From NCBI RefSeq assembly GCF_021130785.1, contig NC_060215.1, positions 71,865,501-71,929,500 of the forward strand: 64,000 bases of DNA, written 5' to 3'. Below are positions 1 to 12,949 of this stretch, piece after piece. A model generated the notes under the pieces. The model saw nothing but the letters and a program-made list of their open reading frames with translations. It had not been told where the DNA came from and made no database searches. Numbering within the stretch: position 1 is the first letter of the stretch; each line of letters starts with the position of its first letter. This stretch comes from Homalodisca vitripennis (lineage: Eukaryota > Arthropoda > Insecta > Hemiptera > Cicadellidae). The position numbers were made by a program, and so were the translations under genes.

Positions 1-3000
1 TCTAGCGTACTGAAGCAAAATAATCTAGTTTTTGAGGTACATGGCTAAGAATTTCTATAAACCTAGCAGTTCTGCGCCCTCAAAATTAAAAATACCCTCA
101 TTTTATTCAAAAATATATTTTGAATTAAACACAATTTGGTTGTATCAAATCATAGGAATTTGTTTTCTGAATCAGAATGTTTTCTTCAGATATTTTTCTT
201 TTCATTGGTTTTTAAATATGTAAAGTATGTTCATATTCCCCTAATCATAAAAAATATCCATGCTTAGGCACAACGTCATGCAAGCAAATATAAAGTTAAT
301 GCCAACCACTTCTCACCTCTTATTGTAGTCCTTGTATTCATTTCAATGATCTACTATCACATAGTTTCATTTTCAACATTTAACAAAGTTGTAGATTAAA
401 ATCCTCATGAAAGCTAATTTTTCAATTAAATTTTTGAAGAATGAAGTCCTTTTAAAAAAATAAAAAATGTCATAAGATGAATGCATCGACATGTTATAAT
501 AAAAAACTTGGAGACTAGAGAATGTTTTGACAATAAATTAAGAATATAATCTAATCCAGTATAATCGTAACTTAGCTTGTCAGCTAAAGTTAAGTATGTC
601 AATTTACAATAGTTTAAGACATATACATTGAAAGTCCAAAGATTTATTTGGAGGGGGAGAGAGCGAGCAGGTTATATTGGAATAGAACTACAGTTTCTAT
701 AAATGTTTAAGCTTTTTTTATAGTTAAAGATCTGTTTGCAATTACAATGCAAGTGTTAATATGTTTGTACTGATATTTTATTGTTTATTTACGTCATTGT
801 GTAGTTAATTAAGTCTATAATCCAATTATTTCTACACCTTAAGCTCTTAATAGTCACTGATTCAAAAAGTTGTTATATAGTGCAGAATAAGTGCTATAGA
901 CATACTCACGCACAACCTGTGACATTTTTTTAAATTTTCGTGTAGTTTATTACGTTACTACTAGATTTGTTTTGTCATATTGTTACAACAGTTTAATTTG
1001 TTTAATTTTAGTAAGATAATAAGCATAATTCTTTATTTTAAGAAAACTATGTACATTGTATTGCAAACATCATGGAAACACACAGATATGTTTGATATAA
1101 AAATAAGCAATCTCTACCACATTCAAACATAGATAATATAACATTCACTCGTTCATTCACTATTATCAGACTTGAAATTTATGTGAACATCTGTCAGGAA
1201 CTCATCAACAGAATAAACACACATGCACCAAGAGGCGTTTTAGATAAGTTTGAAATTTCCTGAAATGTTTATTATTTATTCGCACTTAAGCATATCCATT
1301 ATTTAATGGAACACCAATTTGTTTTAGAAGTTGTTCTTTGTTGATGTAGTCAATAGTTTCTTCTACCTATGGGTAAAGTCAATAACCCAAGCTTCATAAA
1401 TAATCTACATAACTACACAAAAGAAGTGAAATAATATTTAATAAACATTGAAGTATCTATGGTGCTTGTTTAATGGCAACAAACCAGTGACGAACACAAT
1501 TAAGTATTTTTTGTTATTGAAAACTTCAATTATTATACCGTTAAGAGGCGTTTAAGTAATTTTTCTACAGTACTGATTATGTATGAATTTGTATGTAAGT
1601 AATGCTACATTTATTATTTTTATAAAATGAAATAGTTTAAGATTATTATTGTGTAGCTTAAGAAGAAGGGACTGCAGAACTAGGAAGACAAAAGTTTCAT
1701 AACTAGTTTACACACATACACACTCAGAAAATGGCCAGAAAATAAAGCACGTTTGACTAATGTCAATTGATAGTTACACCTAAAAATATTAATGTATTAA
1801 TACATGGAGTGACAGTTTAATTAATTATCCACCAAAATTAAAGTACATGGTTTTTTGGGCAATTATTCAATTGTGTTGTGTCTAGCACATAGAGGGGCTT
1901 ACTTAGGTCACATGGATTGTGTGTTAGGTACACAGCAGTCCACAAAATACTGATCATGTGTGAACAATATTACTGCACATTAAGACTTCTAAGATACAGA
2001 AATACTTAAAGAACTAAATTCACCCTTTTCATCTGATTTCTTACTGTTTACTGTGTTATTACTGTGTAATGGCCATATGACTGTTTTAATTTTTTGCACA
2101 TAAATAATGTAACAACAGAGCCTGTGCTAATATATGATTACTAGTTTTGTTGATACACACCAATACATTTGTTTTAATTGTTTATTTATGTTCTACCACC
2201 AAACAACTTGGTTTCATTTTAGATATGTTACAATTTCATCATGTGCTGCAGATGTAAAGTCACAATGAGTATAGTACTATAAAGGCACTAATATAATACT
2301 TGTTAATGTTTGAACATTGATAGAAATCTTGGCTGCTATATGCTTAGCACTGATTCCAAAAACACTAAAATGTAAGTTGTACTAGCATATTAGTTTTATG
2401 TAAAGCCTAATGCATCAAGTTGAGAGCACTTTCTCAATTAATTAGGATAGACAACTAATATCTACAACAAAATTAGTATTTGTTTCTTCAAATCAACCGA
2501 AAAATATGTCAAAATGGTTTTTTGGATTTTTTAAAGTATACTTTCTTTAAATGTTCTTTCATTTTGACAGTAATAACAATATTTGTTCTGTGTGTCTGAT
2601 ATTAAATGTGAAAGTCTATGTAATTTTTATTCAACATGATTTATAGCTTTTTCTTAGAAGATTCATTGATTGTATTTTCACTGTTAAATTGTTTGGCTTG
2701 CATATAGAGTCATCGCTGGATAACACACTTATCACATGGCAGAGGTTTTGAATGTTCTTTTTTTTAACTTCCAATAAAATTACATAACTTTCCAGAACAA
2801 GGCAAGAGGAGAACTTGTATTCAATGTAGTACATATGTACAAATTAAATGAACGTGCTTTACTTTCTAGATGGCACTTGTATTTATACCCAAATATAAAT
2901 TTGTAGATATAAAGCCATTTTACAAAAATTTGATGTATTAAGTCTGTATGTTTTAATTTTGTGATAGGTTGATATTGTGAAAATATATAAGTACAACTTT

Positions 3001-5680
3001 TACAGTGTGACTTGAATTTCTTTTCCTTTTCCTCTTGTAGCTTTAGTTTATAAACTTATAATTTTATTCATATTACTCATTTTTTATTTTGTGAAAAGAC
3101 AAAGTATGACTCATAATGTTACATTGTATCTCTCACTATCACTCGCCAGATGAATTGGTTGAGTGAAAACTTGTCAAACAGATAACAGTAGGGGCACCAA
3201 TTTGGTCTTGCCTTAAACAAACTGTCAGGTACTTTCTTAGAGTAATCATACCCGTATTTAGTAATTGTGAAGCCCTGTAACAGTTGAGCCGGTGTTAAAA
3301 ATTAAAGTTTTTAATAGAAATTTACAAAATTACACGCCCAAGACAATGAGTTTTAAGCTCCATAATGTGACCAATGACAATTGTTTTACCGTTGATCAAG
3401 AATACAAGTTAAGATTGTAATTTGATTATTGTAATTTGACTTTTATTCATTTAATTAAAAAGTTCTAAAATTACATACTTAAAAATATTATACTTGCAAC
3501 TATCTTTTATAACAATCGAATCACAAATTTCTGACATAAAAGTTTTTATAGTTGTAGTTTAGAAAAACGTCAAAAGGCAGTACTTTTTTTCATTGTTTTT
3601 TTAAATTAAAACTAGAAGTCATTGTTTTAAATTATTTGCTTTATATGAGTAAACGCAGATATGAACAGGCTAATTTTTATTGATTAATTGTAGCTTTACT
3701 AGTTAGATCGTGGTTCAAACTGGTCGTAGTTCAAACTTGGTTTTCTATACTTTTTTTACCAAAGTAGTAAAGCGATAGGTGGTGTGGCGCTGAGTATATA
3801 AAAATGGTAAAATTTTTTCTCTCCAAAACTATATTTTTTGATATACAGAAATCTATGAATGTTGTGGTACCTCATTCAGACTACTTTATAATGGTATGAC
3901 TCTTGAGTAATATAACATAATGTATTATAATTATTTTGATAGTTTCCAAATATTTATTGTGGATATAAGAGATTAAATTTTAAATTTTGCTGCCCTCCAA
4001 ATCTTGCCACTCTGTGTGTTAGCACAGAATAGCTGAGTGAAATACAATAACTAATTGAATAAATTAAATATTGCTATACTATAAAATGGAATGAATTAGC
4101 TGACTTATTCACTGACTGAATTAGTATTCACACTTCCAATTGGACTCATATCACTGGGAAAGCTGTTTTATTCTCAATTTCAAGAGCATATTTTATACCA
4201 ATGAGCTCCCATAAGATATAAATATAAAAAATACAAAAATAATTGGAAGTCATCGCCATTAGATACAATGCGGTTTGATCCAGAATTGCACACAGACTAG
4301 GGGTAGACAAAAACCTATGGGCAACAATAATAGTAAACCTTAGCTGTATGTATGACAATGTATTAAAGATATGCTAATAAGATACTACACCCTTTTTAAA
4401 GAAACACACTGGCTTCTGCTTTAACCTCAAAAACCTCATTTAAACTATATAATACTCTTCTACCCTAGTAATTTCTTAGATGACATTTAAACATATTAAA
4501 AGTATTGATATTTCTAATGTGATCTGGAAGTATGTTAAACAATATTGAACATTTTTACAGGGAAAGAATTGAAAAGAAAATGTGTATTTATTTGAGGTAT
4601 AGAGAAAGCTTAAATTTTTGGGATAAACAATTTTTTATATTCTTGTTATTATAATTGTGATTCATAACAGAAAAGTAGTGATTAAAGTAGATGATTAAAT
4701 GAAAAGTGTGATAAATTACATTAATTATTAACACAAGGATTGCACTTGAACAAAATCGCTCCCTACTCCTGTTTTGCAACCCTAGCCTTCAGATCCTCAA
4801 GGCTCTCTTCTGCTATACGTCAGTTGTGACTCAAACAAGTGGGTATAAGCTAGCCAAATAAAATGCTGATTAGTAAAAAAATATGTCTCTCTTTTAAATA
4901 ACAGTTACCTTTAGTTTTAAATGCCTCTGTCTCTATTTGCAAGTGTAGTGAGTTTATTTTTTTGCTTGTGTAGTGAGCTTTGTCAAGGCTTTAGGGGAAA
5001 TAAGAGCCATCTTATTTGTGTAATGAAATCAGTATTCTTATCAGACTTTAACCAAAGTCTTGTAAGTTATCTTGGATGTGGTCTCATTCATAAGATTGCT
5101 CTAAGATATCAAAATTGATGTTGACTGCAAGAGACATCACGGACGAATGAATCGGGTAACAGTATTGATGTATAGCATATATGATGTAACAGGATATATA
5201 TGCAGAGTTTCAGTGTAACAGTCGTCTGCTGTGTTTCAGTGAAGGTTTCTTAAAATATGTAGTGGTTTAAAAACAGTGTTTCTGAGTATGATCAATCAAT
5301 GAGGAAGCTCTGGCTAAGTTTATACTTAACCTTTACTACTAAGGAATAACTAAGATCTCCAAAGAGTATTATCAAATTCACATTAAATTTAACTAAAATA
5401 CTTAACTAATAGCCAAGCACCATATAAACACATGTTTTATCAATAGTTGTGTTAAAAAAATTTATATGTATTTTGGACTTTAGTAACTCAATAGACGATG
5501 GAGAACTTTAATAACTGTTTAACAAGTAGCATACATGTAATAGGTTTAGTCAGTAGAGGCTAAAAAACAAACATGGCTAAACGTAAAAACCAAAAGGCTA
5601 TTAAAAAACCATGCAAGGTTAATAAATACTAAAAGCAAACATTCCATGCATTATAAATAAGGGTTAAAGTCACTCTGTGA
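1..5680. other. AT-rich stretch without recognised genes
   Basis: I read both strands and found no protein family, RNA gene or transposon end. The open frames here (up to about 70 codons) have low-complexity, AT-driven composition and no motif. It could be intergenic DNA or a long intron of a gene whose exons lie outside the window. Confidence 0.5.
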
Positions 5681-5689
5681 TAAGGCAAG

Positions 5690-7230
5690 AAACTCACTTT
5701 GTAGAATGGGTTTGCCAATAAGAAAGTAGTAAGTTTTTTATAAATGTTAATGTCTTCAACGTCCAAGCTGAGCCTGGAAGTTTATTAAAAACTTAATACC
5801 TTGGTGATGCAGTTGAGATTATAGTGAGCCTTTTATATGGAATATTAGTAAGACTTTTATTCCTGGTATTATATCTATGGACATCACATCTTAATATTAA
5901 GCTCTCATAATTTTCCTTAATGTTTATAATTACATTAAAAATATATAGATTAACCACAGTCATGAGATTCTGGGTTATAAACAATGGTCTACAGCTAGTT
6001 CTTGAGTTTACATATGATTCGAAGAGCTTTCTTTTGAAGTAATAAAACACTATTTACACCAGAACTGGCTCCCATAGTCTGAGCCTACTCGGGATTAGGC
6101 TTTGAAAAATGCAAAATATGCTGTCTTAACATATTCAATAGGGATGCAGACCCTTAGTTTTCTCAAAAGATATATTACTCTAGATAACTTACTACTTCAA
6201 ATATGTACATGCTCATGCCAAAACTAACTTCTATCTAGGGTTATGCCCATTAGGTTAACACTATGTTTACAAATATTAACATTACTCAAGCTAAATATCA
6301 TTATCTGTGCTTTATTAATGTTAAACATAAAAAGGTTGGTTCGGAACCAATTCAAGGCAGAGTCAAGTGAGTTCTGCACCAATATGACCAAGTCATGTAT
6401 ATCAGCATTAACATCAATCAGACTGGTGTCACGAGCGTAACAAATTACATCAGATTCGGTGTTACAAGGTATGTCATTAACCATAACAAGAAAGAGTAAG
6501 GGTACCAGGACGGATCCCTGTGGGACTCCGTGCACAACAGCACCTACCCAAGAGCTACGACCATTAACTGTGACGAATTGCTCTTGGCCACCCAAATAAG
6601 ACCAGAAAAATTCCAAATTATTGTGATTTACACCTTAGTGCCTTAATTTTCAATTGATACACAATCAAAGGTCTTACTGAGGTCACGGAGTGTTACCCCG
6701 TATGTAGCCTATGTTCAAAACCATCTAGTACGTCACTAACCAGATGAGAGACTCCACTCACTGTGGAGAGACCATTCCTAAAGCCATACTGGGCATCCGA
6801 GACCAAACCACCATCCTCAAGAAACTTTAGGAGTTAAATCTTAATAAGGGACTCAAAATCGTTCCCAAAAATGGGAACATTAAAAATAGACCTGTAGCTC
6901 TCGGGCAGTGAGCTATCTCCCTTCTTAAAAACTGGAGTGACGAGAGCAACCTTTAACTTACTGGGAAAGACACCTTCATCTAGACATGCATTGAAACAGG
7001 CTATCAAGGGTAGCAAGATATAACTACTACTGATTTTATAAGGCTATTTGATAAGGAATAAATGTCCTTACTTTTATTGTCTTTCATCCACTAAACAGTG
7101 TGCAGAATTTGGTCCACTGTAATAGATGTCCACTTCATGTCCTCCATTGGAGCATCAGCTCTTCCGACCATGTCCATCGGATTGAAAGGAGTAGCCTGAA
7201 AATGCTTGAGGGCCTTTTCCACAACACCAA
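5690..7230 (-). pseudogene. LINE relic A: reverse transcriptase and C-terminus
   Basis: This is a decayed ORF2 of a non-LTR retrotransposon (Jockey/CR1-like group), read on the reverse strand with several frameshifts and stops. In protein order: a pre-RT linker with a SKDIY motif (about 7060); RT entry FPSKLKVALVTPVFKKGD (about 6970-6910); YGFRNGLST (about 6790); the GVPQGS block (about 6520); the catalytic YADD box degraded to CYARDT (about 6440); and a C-terminal HRYNTRNKS motif (about 5880), which is typical of the end of such ORF2 proteins. The RT active-site aspartate pair is broken, so the copy is dead. Its 5' continuation lies at 7641-7965 beyond an inserted foldback element. The clade is uncertain; the RT assignment is firm. 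Confidence 0.8.
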
Positions 7231-7234
7231 GGAA

Positions 7235-7640
7235 ATTGTGAAGGAAACAGGATTTTTCCGGTCATTTGCTATAGTTCAGTGACAACATTTGTTATTGGCC
7301 TCTGGTCAGTCGTAGGTGGTTGGTAGACAAATACAGGCGTATAGTGACCTGTACTTTGTAGTTCAGTTTTAATGATTAGTGTTGTGTATAGTTTTTATTA
7401 AGTGCATGTTTTAGAGTTAGTGAAGTTGACACACAACATGGTGGTTATGATTCCTGAAATAGGCGTGCTACAATGCTTTGGTACGATTTGTTTATTTTAA
7501 CCTAGTTTGTAGTTATGTATTAGGTTAGTTATTTACCTGAAGAAGAAATCAGATTGCAGATCTCAAAACGTAGTGGTACTGAGTTTTTTGTTTCACTGAA
7601 CGATGGCAAATGTCTGGAAAAATCCTGTTTCCTTCACAAT
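7235..7640. mobile_element. Foldback element 1, inserted in LINE relic A
   Basis: Two 48-bp arms, 7235-7282 and 7593-7640, are imperfect reverse complements. The outer ends read ATTGTGAAGGAAACAG and its complement CTGTTTCCTTCACAAT. Between them lies a non-coding centre of about 310 bp holding CTGAAGA (7537-7543) and a CAAAACG box (7564-7570), which also occur in the elements at 36.7 and 57.9 kb. The LINE ORF2 reading resumes on both sides, so this is an insertion about 406 bp long. No clear target-site duplication is seen. It carries no transposase and would need help in trans. Confidence 0.65.
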
Positions 7641-7965
7641 CCTTCCAGCGTCAAAATTAAATTTCAAACTAAGGACCAAGGAAATATTCATTAAATTTAT
7701 ATGGGGTAACTAAAACTGTCATTATATTTGCACCTGAGCTTTCTTGTTTAAATACCTTCCAGGCAACTCAACACTTGTTCACTGCACCTTCAATAAAAGC
7801 AGCGTTTGGCTTGTTTAATTACATTTTTCTAACAGCACAATAGACTTGCTTAGTCTCCAAACTTCCTGTTGTCTTGGCAATGTCCCAGTAAGACATTAGT
7901 CTCTCCCGCATCACTTTGAGTTCAGGGGTACACCATTAGGTCCAGTAGACCTATTGTTCTGAGCC
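7641..7965 (-). pseudogene. LINE relic A: pre-RT linker of ORF2
   Basis: The reverse strand encodes a stretch with TPELKVMRERLMSYWDIA, then a lysine/tyrosine-rich helix and AWKVFKQ. This matches the linker between endonuclease and RT in Jockey-superfamily ORF2 proteins (a 'W-TPEL..R..' start and a 'W..I/F' end). It joins in order with the RT part at 5690-7230 once the foldback insertion is removed. Internal stops mark it as a relic. The upstream endonuclease is not found, so the copy is probably 5'-truncated near 7965. Confidence 0.6.
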
Positions 7966-7969
7966 CAAA

Positions 7970-10239
7970 GGATCACTTCCAGAAAACAAAAATGAAATCC
8001 TTTTATAAAAACTTGAACGAAGTCATTAATAATTATAACTAAACCATTTTAACTCATTACATACTATTTTAAAGTCTCTCGTAAATAGACATGAAAACAA
8101 GTATTTGGAAAAGAAAATTTTAAAACAGTCAAACTTTCATTGATTTAGACTGCTCTTAACATTGATGACTAATACAGCAGCAGCCAGCTTGCCATTCATA
8201 AGTTGAAAATCATTAGTACAATAGGTGACCTTGAACCTTGGAAGCCTGATAAGGCAGACTGGAGTGATATTTTTTCAAATCTGTTACCTTTTGAAGTTAT
8301 ATTGTCTGTGTAATTTAGTATGATTGTTTTTAAGAAAAATTTGAAATAAAATTTACTTTCAATATAATTTATAAAAAAGTTATCAATTTTTTCATTTGCT
8401 TATTGCTCTGAATGAAGCAATTTTCTTATTAAAATAAATAAACCTAATCGATACATTTTTTATGCAGTAATACAACTTTACATGTATTCAGAATGCATAC
8501 CTTAGTAAAAAAGCACTGAAATAGATACATGTGATTACGAAATTAACAGTTTAGGTTTTGATAAAGATAAAAAATTTTTGTGACCTGCAAAAATAACCAT
8601 AATTGCGAAGAAAAAATTCAATAATATAACCAAGTTTGAAGTAATTTTCTTTTTAACGAGGAAATCGCTGTTGTTAAAAAAATAGACATTTATCCTTAAA
8701 ATGAAAGTAATAGAACAAAGTAATCCTTAGATTCTGTTGCAAAAAGATGCAAAAAGAGCTTCAAATTAACTCTTAATAAATTTGAAAAGTTTTAACAAAA
8801 TCTTATAAAGCTATCTTTATTGCAAGATCAGGGAACCACTGAAAAAAAACAAAAGAACTTATTTAACACTTAGTGCTCCAGTTACTTCAAAAACTGAACA
8901 AACAAAATTGTTTAATAGAAGAATCGGTCCAAAATGTATTTCCCCAATATTAAATATATAGACAAACCAATACTGATGACAAACTTTCAGTGTGACTCTA
9001 CTTGAAAAATGGATGAAAGACAAAACAGTCTACTATGACACACTTTCATCTTCAGTTTTAAGACATAACTAATAAAACTCTCTTCATTATGAATGTTCTT
9101 GTGACTAAGCAATTAAGTGTCTTCAAGACTTTGACCATCTCCTTGGCCTTTGGAATTACCTACAAAAACATATGTTTTCTTTCCCATCTATGATTTGCAA
9201 CACAGATAAAATGAAAATGATCCAAAGACACTAAAAACATTTATAAAACAGAAGGATCACATTGGAGCCTTATGGTATTTGTAAGGAACTGGCAAAAGTT
9301 TTTGCATTTTGACTCAAGTGGGGCTTATAATCAAAACCAAGCCCAACAAGTTGCCAATAAAGATTATGAGCACTTACATATAGATACAGAGGTTTGAAAG
9401 ATAACCATCATAATACCAACACCACAGCAAAAAATCGAACCAAAGATATGTACCTGATATGAACAATTTGAAATTGTTACTGTCACAAGTAAATCACAAA
9501 AAATCACAGATGAAGAAAATTACCAAAATAAAAGAGTGTGTAGCGACTAATCATCACTTATATCAGAGGATCTGATTCACAATTGGAACCAGACTTATCA
9601 GGTGCTGATAAGGTAGTTGGCCAACTGTGGATCACAGACCTTTGTTGGAATGATAAAAAGATCTGGGGAAGGGACCAGACCGAGTAATTGCGAGTGAGTG
9701 AAGGACTGGGGTGTATCATTCCGGAGGCCAAGAATAGCGTCACCTTAATTATTTGCATATTAGAGGTAAGCATTATTATGAAATAATTTAATTAGTAGGA
9801 AGAGGGTAGGTGCCGGAAAATCATGAGGGGTGAATTGGTTTTTTAAATTAAAATATGTAGGGACGGGTTTTAACATGATTGGGGATCGGCATGGTGTTGG
9901 TATGTGTATGTAATCTTATTTTGTCCTGTTTAATTTAACTAAGAGTTTACAATCTTTTAGTTCTTTTATTTAACATAATATTATTTAATTTATCAAAGCT
10001 GGCAGGAGAATAGGTGTAATTAAGGATTATGGTCACTCCATGGCCTTATCATACACGAGTAACGTTTCTAGCCCTTCACAATGTCTTTATCGCTCGCTTC
10101 TACTTTGTAAATCCACAATAGTGAAGTAATAAATACTATCCACAATAGTGAAGTAATAAATACTGACCACAAGTGCAAAAGAAAAAAAGGACCATGATCC
10201 TACATAATTTCCTGTTAAAAACACATAAAAATTAAATTG
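7970..10239. other. No recognised gene
   Basis: AT-rich DNA with no frame showing a family motif. A perfect 27-bp tandem duplication lies at its right end (listed separately). Confidence 0.45.
10111..10164. repeat. 27-bp perfect tandem duplication
   Basis: The unit beginning ATCCACAATAGTG occurs twice without mismatch at 10111-10137 and 10138-10164, so the duplication looks recent. It lies just 5' of the first recognisable codons of the LINE at 10240. Confidence 0.85.
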
Positions 10240-10710
10240 TATGCTGATAGCCGTTGAAAGGGTGTCCCAGAAATTATTGGACGTTGCAGGAGAAGGAAAA
10301 TTACCATTGATAGGATAGTTAAGTCTGGAGCTAACACTGAACATGTTTATAATCAAGCTAAGTCTCAGCTTCGACCAATCATTCTAATAGCTGGTACTAA
10401 TGATATGTTTGAAAGAATCTCCTGAGATCATATATGGAAAATTCAAAGAAAAGCAGGTCACTTTTAGTAAACACAGGCCAGTATATTTAACAAACATCCC
10501 CATCACTTTGATGTCCATCCAAGTGATGTAATAGCACTATGACATAGCACTGGCCAACAGGAAACTAGTCTCAATAATGAGCAAATGTCATTCTTATTGA
10601 TTTTAACTTATTCAACAGATCCCATTTCAAAAACCATGGTATGCATTTAAATTATATAGAAAAAAAGAAACTTGCTTTTATGATCATTGACTATATTAAA
10701 ATCATTCATA
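10240..10710 (+). pseudogene. LINE relic B ORF1: SGNH esterase-like domain
   Basis: A decayed SGNH/GDSL-hydrolase-like domain of the kind found in ORF1 of CR1-type LINEs. Block I reads YADSRxKGVPEII at 10240 onward (x is a stop; the GDS motif has become ADS, keeping the serine). A KSGA motif near 10335 would be block II, and LIAGTNDM near 10390 is the GTND block III. After a frame change, HFKNHGMHLN at 10623 onward supplies the catalytic-histidine block V. Frame changes and stops rule out function. It is followed on the same strand by the macro-like segment, endonuclease and RT of the same element. Confidence 0.6.
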
Positions 10711-10846
10711 CTACAAATCTAAAGCCACACAGAGAGGCCAAAACCAACTGTCAAAGTGATGATTCAAGTTCATCAAAGAAGTCAAAATATAACACTTAAT
10801 AAACCATAAACCATTTCAAGGCACAATAAACACTGTAAACGGACAC

Positions 10847-11330
10847 ATGACAGAAGTAATTACACAGTTCAGACACAGTAGGAGAACACGATTTGCCCAC
10901 AGTATTTCTGGCGATTTTCATCATCCTCGCCACATGTGTGCTAGAGTGGCAGTGGTTTTTAAAGAGCAGTTTAGAAAACCTAAAATATTGCAATGCCTGT
11001 TAAACCATTTAGCTCTCCAACATTTTAATAATGAGGCCTGTGTGTATAGTCTTTTCACTAGACAAGTTTCCTGGACAACCAAATCAACATGATTATGAAG
11101 CAGCTTTTCATGACCTAACTGAACATTTCAAAAGAAGAGGCCTAGATTGTTAAATATGTTCAACTATTGGCGGTGTCCGTGACAAAGTGGAACTTAACTT
11201 TTTTTTTGACAACATTTTAAAATTCCTACAGAGAACAAAAGCTATAATTTCTATTGTATTATATTTTAACAAGTTTTACAGCTTATTAAGGAAAGTACTA
11301 ACTCATGAAGTCTTTACAAATGAGTTTAAA
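10847..11330 (+). pseudogene. LINE relic B: macro-domain-like segment
   Basis: Two adjoining frames, offset by one base near 11070, together resemble a Poa1/TARG1-type macro domain (ADP-ribose binding or hydrolysis). Part 1 reads FAHSISGDF, then VAVVFKEQF, matching the family's 'LAHCVS.D...GIA..F...FG'. VYSLFTRQ follows, where the family has 'YYLVTK'. Part 2 reads YEAAFHDLTEHF, then CSTIGGVRDKVEL, matching 'YE.L...L..H' and 'P.IGCGLD.L.W'. One in-frame stop precedes the second part. It sits between the SGNH-like domain and the endonuclease of the same element, same strand, so it was probably part of ORF1. The match is by motif order only; key glycines are partly lost. Confidence 0.5.
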
Positions 11331-11369
11331 AATATTATTTACAAAAAATAAAAACTTGTACCCTTACCT

Positions 11370-11702
11370 ATGTCTCTTAAGGAGGATAGCTCAATTACAC
11401 CCATGTATCTAGTACTGAAAAAAGAGACTGCAACCCTCACATCATCACCACTATCTGATGATCAACCTATACCTATGACATCAAGTCAACCTGAAAGTGT
11501 GATAGTGGTGCCGGGTGACCTCAAATTTAGTGAGGAGCTAAAGCAGAAAAATAGTGTTAGTGTCCCTAGTATGGTGACTTATGAAATTACAGCCTGCGAT
11601 CAAAAAGCCAATCTTCCTAAGACTGACAGTGTGATTGATATTGATGACCTTTTAAGTGACAGCCAAATCCATCCCTTAAAATGTACTTTCAATATATTTT
11701 AG
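11370..11702 (+). pseudogene. LINE relic B: acidic low-complexity linker
   Basis: A 110-codon open frame, rich in Ser, Thr, Pro and Asp, with an acidic end (SVIDIDDLLSDS). No domain is recognised. It lies between the macro-like and endonuclease segments and is best read as the C-terminal tail of ORF1 in relic B. It remains open while both neighbours are broken, which may be chance. Confidence 0.4.
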
Positions 11703-11789
11703 ACCCAACAAAACATGCAACAAAAATAATTGAGCAAAAAAGCAAAGCTAAAATGAAAAAATCTACAAATAATGACAGTACACAGGTGC

Positions 11790-12430
11790 TATTTCTTAAT
11801 GTTTGGGACCCTACAAATAAAATATAAATCCTCGAGAGTTTCTTAACAGAATTACCAGGCACTGATATTGTTTGCATGTTAGAACACTGCCTAAATAGTA
11901 ATAGTGTCATGTTCTCTTTTCCCAATGGATTCCACCGTACCAGTTCTTTTAGTAGGACTAATAACACATTAGAGGTGAATCCTTGCTATTTGTGCATAAC
12001 TAGCTCCAGTCTAGAACATGTTAGCTGCTTTTGCTTGAAGCTCCATTTGTGCCACTTTTGTGGATCTACTGAGTATTATTGTGGTTTGTATCTACCACTC
12101 GCCATCAGGTGATTCAAACATTTTTTGGACTCTTTGGATGGCCTTTTGGCTTACCTCACTACTTGGGATAATTACACTATTTTGGTTGGTGGTGATTTTA
12201 ACTACAGCTTTGATATTACAAGCAGCAACAAAACTTCACATTATTTTTAAAACCTTTTAAAATAATAGAATTTTGACTGCCTAAACTATAATCCAACACG
12301 CAGAACAAATTGCTTAGGCAATGTCTTTACAAATAACAATCGAAATCATAACCATGCCGCATGTAAAATTGTTATGTTCCCTTATTCTAACCACAATGGT
12401 ACTCTTGTAGACTTTCTTATAAATCTTTAT
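11790..12430 (+). pseudogene. LINE relic B ORF2: APE-type endonuclease
   Basis: An apurinic-endonuclease-like domain, which nicks target DNA for target-primed reverse transcription. It is spread over three frames. In order: NVWDPTNKI (about 11800; the usual 'N..SL.NK' start), TDIVCMLEHCLNS (about 11860; the catalytic glutamate of the 'SEHWL' box is kept), IYHSPSGDSNIF (about 12070), GGDFN (about 12190), NPTRRTNCLGNVFTNN (about 12290) and SNHNGT, where 'SDH' is expected (about 12385). Loss of the SDH aspartate and the frame changes make it non-functional. Confidence 0.7.
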
Positions 12431-12949
12431 CAGAAAACTTAAAAAACAACCAATTCACTAATATTATTAACAACATAAAAATCTTTATGCCTGCAAAATC
12501 TATTTATTGATAATCTGTGCACGACATTGACTTCACATGACTGGGACAAATCAATCTCTGAATATAAAGATGGCAATGCGCTAACCTTCTTTGAGAAAAT
12601 GTCTCAATCATCTTCAACTTTAAAATGTTGAAAAAGACAAAAAGGAAAAGGAAGCTGCAAATTCATATAAAGTAAAGTATGATTGGTATAGCCATGATTT
12701 GGCTAAATTAAAAGACAGACTTGAATATCTGGACAACATTTCAAAACATGATCACAACTCTAAACAGAGTGTTTAAAAATTGAAGAAAGAGCACTGACAA
12801 GCTGTAACCTTAGCCAAGCTCTCACATAATGAAAACTGAATTAATACAAGTAATAATATGTGCAAGACAGCATGGAAAATAATTAATATCAATAGTCAGA
12901 TAATCAAATACTAAACACAGTACATCTTGTATCAGCCCAGACATTTCCA

